DNA from: an uncultured Amaricoccus sp.
GTDB lineage: Bacteria > Pseudomonadota > Alphaproteobacteria > Rhodobacterales > Rhodobacteraceae
NCBI RefSeq assembly: GCF_937858865.1
Contig: NZ_CALLYO010000506.1
Span: 1-10,430, forward strand
Length of the DNA stretch: 10,430 nucleotides
Direction of reading: 5' to 3'
In this document: positions 6,566-10,430 of the stretch, one piece after another
Numbering within the stretch: the stretch's first letter is position 1
Layout of the letters: each line of letters begins with the position of its first letter
Notes under the pieces: generated by a model
Database searches by the model: none
What the model was told of the DNA's origin: nothing
Seen by the model: the letters and a program-made list of their open reading frames with translations, nothing else
Program-made: the position numbers and the translations under genes

Positions 6566-7501
6566 TCAGGCGGCGAGGCCGAAGAGCGGCCCGTCGGCCG
6601 CGACGAGGGCGTGCGTGACGCGCCAGAGGATCCAGCCGCTCTCGGGCGCGGTCACCGTCGCGATCTCGCGGCCGAAGACGTCCTCGACGGTGGCGAGGAC
6701 GGCGCCGGCGGCGACCCTCTCGCCGGGCTCGACGCGACAGCGGCAGAGCCCGTCGGCCGGGGCGTTCACCCAGAGATAGCGGGTCGTCATCACCGGGGTG
6801 CGGGCGAGCGGCGGCGCCGCCTCGACCATGCCGAGGCGGTGGGCGATGCGCAGCACGCCCTCGAGGTGGAAGCGCACGTTCTCCTCCTCGACGAGCCCGA
6901 TCCGCCCCGCCTCGGCGAAGGCGGCGGAGCGGCGGCGGGTGGCGCGGCCGGTGGTGCTGCGGCCGGGGGCGGCGAGATGCTCCGGGCCGAGGCGCACGAC
7001 GATCTCGGCGTCGAAGCAGCGGGCGAGCGCGAGGCTTTCGGCGTCGAAGGCCGGCTCGCCGATCTCCTGGGCGATGGTGAAGCGGCTGACCTGTTCGCAG
7101 AGATCCCCGCCGTGCAGGTCGACGAGGACGTCGGCGTCGGCGGCGAACTCCTCCAGCACCGCCCAGGCCAGCGCCTCGGAGAAGCTGCCGTCCGGCCGGC
7201 CGGGGAAGGAGAAGTTGATGTTCTTCCCGTCGATCGGGCAGACGTACTGCGCGCGCGAGGCGATGGCCGGCTGGTTGAGGATCGGGATGACCGAGATGCG
7301 GCCGCGGAGCGCCGGGGGCGCGACGGCGCGCTGCAGGCGGACCGCGGCCTCGATGCTCGAGGTCTCGTTGACGTGGACGCCGGCGATCACCGCCAGATGC
7401 GGCCCGGGCGCGGCGCCGGTCAGCCGGGCGACCGGAAAGCGCCAGCCGGCGAGGACGCCGGGCGAGAAGGCAAGCTCCTCGAACGAAAGTCCGGGCTCCA
7501 T
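6566..7501 (-). CDS. Succinylglutamate desuccinylase / aspartoacylase family deacylase
   Basis: This 311-aa predicted zinc-dependent deacylase is of the AstE/AspA (M14-like) family, which hydrolyses N-acyl amino acids. Zinc ligands are visible as His43 and Glu46 in GVHVNET, and His130 in LVDLHGG. The substrate-side segment PIDGKNINFSFPGRPDGSFSE (89-109) is typical of the family. A C-terminal all-beta domain (about 245-311, with CRCRVEPGERVAAGAVLATV) completes it. The ATG at 7501 is chosen because GGAGGGAG lies 9 nt upstream; a GTG at 7528 would put the start inside the -35 box of ehuB. Ectoine degradation uses a member of this family (DoeB/EutE), and the divergent ectoine-type importer makes that role possible. 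The usual HGxE motif is HVNE here, so it could belong to a different subfamily acting on another acylated amino acid. Function beyond family level is inference. Confidence 0.85.
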   Translation of the reverse strand: MEPGLSFEELAFSPGVLAGWRFPVARLTGAAPGPHLAVIAGVHVNETSSIEAAVRLQRAVAPPALRGRISVIPILNQPAIASRAQYVCPIDGKNINFSFPGRPDGSFSEALAWAVLEEFAADADVLVDLHGGDLCEQVSRFTIAQEIGEPAFDAESLALARCFDAEIVVRLGPEHLAAPGRSTTGRATRRRSAAFAEAGRIGLVEEENVRFHLEGVLRIAHRLGMVEAAPPLARTPVMTTRYLWVNAPADGLCRCRVEPGERVAAGAVLATVEDVFGREIATVTAPESGWILWRVTHALVAADGPLFGLAA

Positions 7502-7521
7502 TTCCGCGCACTCCCTCCGCG

Positions 7522-7550
7522 TTGACACCTGCCTTGGGCGACCGTAGCGT
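7522..7550 (+). promoter_or_regulatory. Sigma-70-type promoter for the ehu genes
   Basis: A perfect -35 hexamer TTGACA (7522-7527) is followed after exactly 17 bp by TAGCGT (7545-7550; 3 of 6 bases of TATAAT). This predicts a start near 7557 and a leader of about 26 nt. The site lies in the 81-nt gap between the divergent deacylase and ehuB. A weak -10 behind a perfect -35 is common in high-GC genomes and may point to an activator. No clear operator was seen. Confidence 0.6.
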
Positions 7551-7582
7551 CGGCGCCGGGTCGATGCCAGCAGGGGGCGCAG

Positions 7583-8458
7583 ATGTCATTGAAGCTCGCG
7601 GCCATCTTCCGTCCGGCGGCGCTCGTCGCCGCGGCGCTCGCGGCCGCTCCGGGGGCCGCCGTCGCGCAGGACACCCTCGCCCGGATCACCGGGGAGGGGA
7701 GCGTCCGCATCGGCATCGCCAACGAGCGGCCCTACGGCTACGTCGAGACCGACGGGACCGTGGCCGGGGCGATCCCCGACATCGTGCGCGCGGCGCTGGC
7801 GCCGCACGGGGTCACCGAGCTCGAGCCGCAGATCGTCGACTTCAACGCGCTGATCCCCGGGCTCAACGCCGACCGCTTCGACATCATCGCCGCCGGCATG
7901 TACATCAACCCGCAGCGCTGCGAGGCGATCGCCTTCACCAACCCGCTGACCCGCGCCGGCTACGGCTTCGCCGCCAAGGCGGGGAACCCGACCGGCGTGC
8001 ACAGCGTCGCCGAGGCGGTGGCCAACCCGGAGGTGACCGTCGGCACGCAGACCGGCTCGGCGCAGGTCGAGGCGCTGGCGAGCGCCGGGCTGCCGGCCGA
8101 CCGCACGGTGCTCTTCGCCAATGCGACCGAGGCGCTGGCCGGGCTCCGGGCGGACCGGGTCGACGTGATCTTCTTCCCCGGGCTCGAGCTCGGCGCGCTG
8201 CTCGCGACGGCCAACGACCCCTCGGTCGAGCGGGTGACGCCGTTCGAGCAGGCCAGGACCGAGAGCGGCGAGCCGGCCTACGGCTATGCCGCCTTCGGCG
8301 TGCGCAAGGGCGACGAGGGGCTGCGCGATCTCCTCAACACCGAGATCGCCCGGCTGATCGAGTCGGGCGAGCTGCTCGAGATCATCTCGAGGTACGGCTA
8401 CGGCGAGGACGAGCTGCCGACGCCCGGCGTGACGGCCGAATCCCTCTGCGCCGGCTGA
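7583..8458 (+). CDS. ehuB: Ectoine/hydroxyectoine-type ABC transporter substrate-binding protein
   Basis: This 291-aa periplasmic binding protein belongs to solute-binding family 3 (polar amino acid type). The signal peptide runs over residues 1-28 with basic Lys4 and Arg10, a hydrophobic Ala/Leu core and an AVA-QD cleavage site. The mature N-terminus carries VRIGIANERPYGYVETDG, then DFNALIPGLNADRFDIIAAG, MYINPQRCEAIAFTNPL and ALAGLRADRVDVIF, which resemble EhuB. The segment after TNPL (TRAGYGFAAKAGNP) differs from the EhuB I remember, so the ligand may be a related compound. ATG 7583 has GGGGG 5 nt upstream and a sigma-70 promoter further up. It is followed by two permease genes whose own similarity to EhuC and EhuD strengthens the call. 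An N-acylated amino acid or ectoine derivative is an alternative ligand, given the divergent deacylase. Confidence 0.75.
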   Translation: MSLKLAAIFRPAALVAAALAAAPGAAVAQDTLARITGEGSVRIGIANERPYGYVETDGTVAGAIPDIVRAALAPHGVTELEPQIVDFNALIPGLNADRFDIIAAGMYINPQRCEAIAFTNPLTRAGYGFAAKAGNPTGVHSVAEAVANPEVTVGTQTGSAQVEALASAGLPADRTVLFANATEALAGLRADRVDVIFFPGLELGALLATANDPSVERVTPFEQARTESGEPAYGYAAFGVRKGDEGLRDLLNTEIARLIESGELLEIISRYGYGEDELPTPGVTAESLCAG

Positions 8459-8482
8459 CCCCCGGCCGGGGGACGGCCTGAG

Positions 8483-9139
8483 GTGGAGGCGCTCCTCGGG
8501 CCGCTCGAGCTGCTGCCGCAGCTCCTGCGCGGGGCGCGGATCACGCTGCAGCTGACGCTGCTGACCGCGGTCCTCGCCTTCTTCCTCTCCTTCGCCGTCG
8601 CCTTCGCCCGCAATGCGCCGTGGAAGTGGCTGCGCTACGCGACCGTCGCCTACGTCGAGATCTTCCGCGGCACCTCGGCGCTGGTGCAGCTCTTCTTCCT
8701 CTTCTTCATCCTGCCCGCCTACGGTCTCTCGCTGCCGCCGATGCTGACGGCGATCGTCGCGCTCGGGCTCAACATGTCGGCCTACGGCTCGGAGATCGTG
8801 CGCGGCGCCATCGCGACGGTCGGGCAGGACCAGCGCGACGCGGCCCGGGCGCTCGGGCTCACCCGGGTGCAGACCTGGCGCACGGTGATCCTGCCGCAGG
8901 CGATGGTGGTGGCGCTGCCCTCGTTCGGCAACCTGCTGATCGAGCTGCTGAAGGCGACCTCGCTCGTCTCGCTGATCACCATCACCGAGCTCACCTTCGC
9001 CGGGCGGCAGATGGTCGTCACCACCGGGCGCGACTTCGAGGTCTGGGCGCTGGTCCTCGTCCTCTACTTCGCCATGGCCTGGCCGCTCAGCCTGCTCGTC
9101 GCGCGCGCCGAGGCGCGCGCCGCGCGCTTCCGCCGGTGA
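8483..9139 (+). CDS. ehuC: Ectoine/hydroxyectoine-type ABC transporter permease
   Basis: This 218-aa inner-membrane permease is of the His/Glu/Gln (PAAT) type, with about five transmembrane helices; the first is near residues 18-40. Conserved signatures are YVEIFRGTSALVQLFFLFF, LGLNMSAYGSEIVRGA, and the ATPase-docking EAA-like loop DAARALGLTRVQTWRTVILP starting at residue 119, followed by FGNLLIELLKATSLVSLIT. These match EhuC closely. GTG 8483 is used, with a GGGGGA Shine-Dalgarno about 10 nt upstream; ehuB ends 24 nt before. It would pair with EhuD as the transmembrane heterodimer. The Arg/Ala-rich C-terminus comes from a CGCGCG-rich run near 9100-9130. Confidence 0.8.
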   Translation: MEALLGPLELLPQLLRGARITLQLTLLTAVLAFFLSFAVAFARNAPWKWLRYATVAYVEIFRGTSALVQLFFLFFILPAYGLSLPPMLTAIVALGLNMSAYGSEIVRGAIATVGQDQRDAARALGLTRVQTWRTVILPQAMVVALPSFGNLLIELLKATSLVSLITITELTFAGRQMVVTTGRDFEVWALVLVLYFAMAWPLSLLVARAEARAARFRR

Positions 9140-9164
9140 GCGCCCGGTGAGCGCCCGGTGAGCA
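9135..9164 (+). repeat. 11-bp tandem repeat at the ehuC-ehuD junction
   Basis: GGTGAGCGCCC occurs twice (9135-9145, 9146-9156), followed by the partial copy GGTGAGCA from 9157. The first copy contains the ehuC stop codon TGA and the third contains the ehuD GTG start. GGTGA is also part of the extended anti-Shine-Dalgarno complement, so the copies may act as ribosome binding sites. Confidence 0.8.
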
Positions 9165-9865
9165 CCATGTTCGACTTCGCCTTCGCCTGGTCCTTCCTGC
9201 CCGAGATGCTCAAGGGGCTCAGGATCACCGTCATCGCGACGCTCGGCGGCTTCGCGGTGGCGCTCCTCGTCGGGCTCGGGCTCGAGCTGATGCGCCGCGG
9301 CCGCTCGAAGGCGCTGCGGCGCATCGCCCAGGGCTGGATCTCCTTCATCCGCTGCACGCCGCTCCTGGTGCAGCTCTACTTCGTCTTCTACGTCGCGCCG
9401 AAATGGGGCCTCAGGATCGACGCGCTGACCACCGGCATCCTCTGCCTCGGCATCCACATCGGCGCCTATGTCGCCGAGGTCTACCGCGCCGGCATCGACG
9501 CGGTCCCGCCCGGCCAGTGGGACGCCGGCCGCGCCCTCGGCCTCGGGCCCGTCGCGCTCTGGCGGGCGGTGATCCTGCCGCAGGCGCTGCCGCCGGCCAT
9601 CCCGCCGCTCGGGAACTACCTGATCGGCCTCTTCAAGGAGACGCCGCTGCTCGCGGCCATCACCGTGCTCGACGTCTTCGGCGCGGCGAACAACATCGCC
9701 GGGCGCACCTTCCGCTACAACGAGCCCTATACGGTCGCGGCGGTGCTGCTCCTCGTCGTGAGCCTCCTCGCCGCCTGGGCGGTCCGCCGCATCGAGCGCC
9801 GGATGACCCTGCACCGGACCGGCCGGGCGCTGCCGTCCGCCGGGCCGGGAAGCGGCCCGGTCTGA
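9158..9865 (+). CDS. ehuD: Ectoine/hydroxyectoine-type ABC transporter permease
   Basis: This inner-membrane permease has 235 aa from GTG 9158, or 232 aa from ATG 9167. The ATG has GGTGA 5 nt upstream and is an equally good start. About five transmembrane helices are present. Family signatures are FIRCTPLLVQLYFVFYVAPKWG, GIHIGAYVAEVYRAGIDAVPPGQWDAGRALGLG with the EAA-like loop near residue 122, VILPQALPPAIPPLGNYLIG and FKETPLLAAITVLDV. These match EhuD strongly. The gene lies 18 nt after ehuC, across a tandem repeat. The operon ends here: the next gene is on the opposite strand and begins its stop codon 3 nt later, so no ehuA ATPase follows. A 7-bp stem (CCGGGCC and GGCCCGG, 9840-9860) is embedded in the last codons and may mark the 3' end. 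Confidence 0.82.
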   Translation: MSTMFDFAFAWSFLPEMLKGLRITVIATLGGFAVALLVGLGLELMRRGRSKALRRIAQGWISFIRCTPLLVQLYFVFYVAPKWGLRIDALTTGILCLGIHIGAYVAEVYRAGIDAVPPGQWDAGRALGLGPVALWRAVILPQALPPAIPPLGNYLIGLFKETPLLAAITVLDVFGAANNIAGRTFRYNEPYTVAAVLLLVVSLLAAWAVRRIERRMTLHRTGRALPSAGPGSGPV

Positions 9866-9868
9866 CCG

Positions 9869-10252
9869 TCAGCGGCCGCCGAGAATGCCGCCGCCGCGCG
9901 CCACGGCGCGCACCTCCGCCGCCTGATGGGCGGCGATCTTGCGGTGCCAGCAGGCATGGAAGCGGGCGTAGCGCGGGCTCTGCACCCGGAAGGCGACGAG
10001 CCAGACCGCGAGCAGCGCCAGCCCCTCCTGCAGCCCGTTCGGCTCGACCGGGACCGCCGGGTGGAGCGCCACCGCCAGGAGCGGCAGCGCCGCGGCCAGC
10101 ACCGCCAGCATCGAGGCCTTCTCCGGCGGCATCGGCTGGCCGCCGACCTCGGCCACCGTTTCGCCACGCAGACGCTCCACCGCGGCGCGGTAGTCGTCGA
10201 GGTAGCTCGTTTCCGCGGAATCCTCGCGGGGGGAGGGTTCGACCTGGGACAT
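9869..10252 (-). CDS. Small two-helix membrane protein of unknown function
   Basis: This 127-aa protein belongs to no family I recognise. An acidic N-terminus (SPREDSAETSYLDDYRAAVERL) suggests a cytosolic helix. Two hydrophobic stretches follow: ASMLAVLAAALPLLAVAL (about 47-64) and LQEGLALLAVWLVAFRV (about 75-91). A basic, His-rich C-terminus (RYARFHACWHRKIAAHQ) ends in RGGGILGGR. Two helices with both ends on the same side fits best. ATG 10252 is preferred over an in-frame TTG at 10318, because a promoter-like pair (10290-10318) sits between them. No clear Shine-Dalgarno precedes the ATG. Third positions are GC-rich as in the neighbours, which supports coding. It converges on ehuD with only 3 nt between stops, so it is not part of that operon. 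Confidence 0.7.
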   Translation of the reverse strand: MSQVEPSPREDSAETSYLDDYRAAVERLRGETVAEVGGQPMPPEKASMLAVLAAALPLLAVALHPAVPVEPNGLQEGLALLAVWLVAFRVQSPRYARFHACWHRKIAAHQAAEVRAVARGGGILGGR

Positions 10253-10289
10253 TCGGCAAGCTCGGCGCAGGGGGACGCGTGACGATTCG

Positions 10290-10318
10290 ATTGTTGCGCG
10301 GTCAGCCGACGATATCAA
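10290..10318 (-). promoter_or_regulatory. Candidate sigma-70 promoter for the small membrane protein
   Basis: On the minus strand TTGATA (10318-10313, 5 of 6 bases of TTGACA) and AACAAT (10295-10290, 4 of 6 bases of TATAAT) are separated by 17 bp. The predicted start is near 10283, which gives a leader of about 30 nt to the ATG at 10252. It overlaps the stop of the possible edge reading frame. Confidence 0.45.
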
Positions 10319-10430
10319 CCCTGACGTGTAGCATGAGCACGAATTGGCCCTTCACATTCGCGAAAGCCGCAGGATCAGTCGCGATCCGTTTGTATCCGGG
10401 CCTCAGCGTCACCGTTGCCCCCGGCCGTGC
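10302..10430 (-). CDS. Possible C-terminal end of a protein cut by the window edge
   Basis: A minus-strand frame is open from the window edge for 42 codons to a TGA at 10302-10304, ending QFVLMLHVRVDIVG. The alternating hydrophobic pattern looks like beta structure. Its third positions are less GC-rich than those of the neighbouring genes. The plus strand of the same stretch is also open from ATG 10334 (MSTNWPFTFAKAAGS...), so the coding strand is uncertain. I do not recognise either product. Either frame could be spurious at this length. Confidence 0.25.
   Translation of the reverse strand, partial: ARPGATVTLRPGYKRIATDPAAFANVKGQFVLMLHVRVDIVG

Noticed and set aside
7502..7528. GTG at 7528 as the deacylase start
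   Set aside because: ATG 7501 has a good GGAGGGAG site, and the GTG lies at the perfect -35 hexamer of the divergent ehuB promoter.
9100..9133. A CGCGCG-rich run at the end of ehuC as a regulatory element
   Set aside because: It encodes an Arg/Ala-rich tail in frame and is explained by composition; no spacing or symmetry beyond that is convincing.
7586..9814. A 742-codon minus-strand open frame opposite ehuBCD
   Set aside because: It is rich in Arg, Glu, Asp and His with no motifs, and is explained by codon bias over the three transporter genes.

Overview
The window is very GC-rich, with G/C at most third codon positions. It encodes a TyrR-type sigma-54 activator, an E. coli-like D-alanine dehydrogenase and a proteobacterial ectoine-type ABC importer. 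This points to a high-GC proteobacterium, most likely an alphaproteobacterium of the Rhodobacterales or Rhizobiales kind. That placement is inferred from gene content and composition; no rRNA gene is present.

Left half (positions 1-4639, minus strand): an alanine / D-amino-acid use operon read leftward as alanine racemase, D-amino acid dehydrogenase, RidA, then a CycA-type permease. It continues into a small membrane protein with a phosphatase-like N-terminus and the first 17 codons of an ABC ATPase. Three of the junctions are 4-nt ATGA stop/start overlaps. CycA would import D-alanine, D-serine or glycine, the racemase interconverts alanine enantiomers, DadA oxidises D-alanine to an imine, and RidA hydrolyses the imine to pyruvate and ammonia.

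Centre (4640-6409): a divergent TyrR/PhhR-type regulator on the plus strand, with ACT, PAS, AAA+ and helix-turn-helix regions. The 231-nt control region holds a near-consensus -24/-12 sigma-54 promoter pointing into the racemase gene and three TGTAA-N8-TTAC-type TyrR boxes 100-190 bp upstream of its predicted start. The box nearest the regulator abuts its own ribosome binding site. I read this as a sigma-54-dependent dad operon activated by a dedicated TyrR-family protein that probably also controls itself. This is the most interesting system in the window.

Right half (6410-9865): a minus-strand aspartoacylase / succinylglutamate desuccinylase-family deacylase is divergent from an ectoine-type importer (ehuB, ehuC, ehuD). 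The importer has a good sigma-70 promoter but no ATPase gene in the window.

Right edge (9866-10430): a small two-helix membrane protein of unknown function converges on ehuD with a 3-nt gap, followed by an edge segment that is open on both strands. I see no tRNA, rRNA, CRISPR array, insertion sequence or origin.
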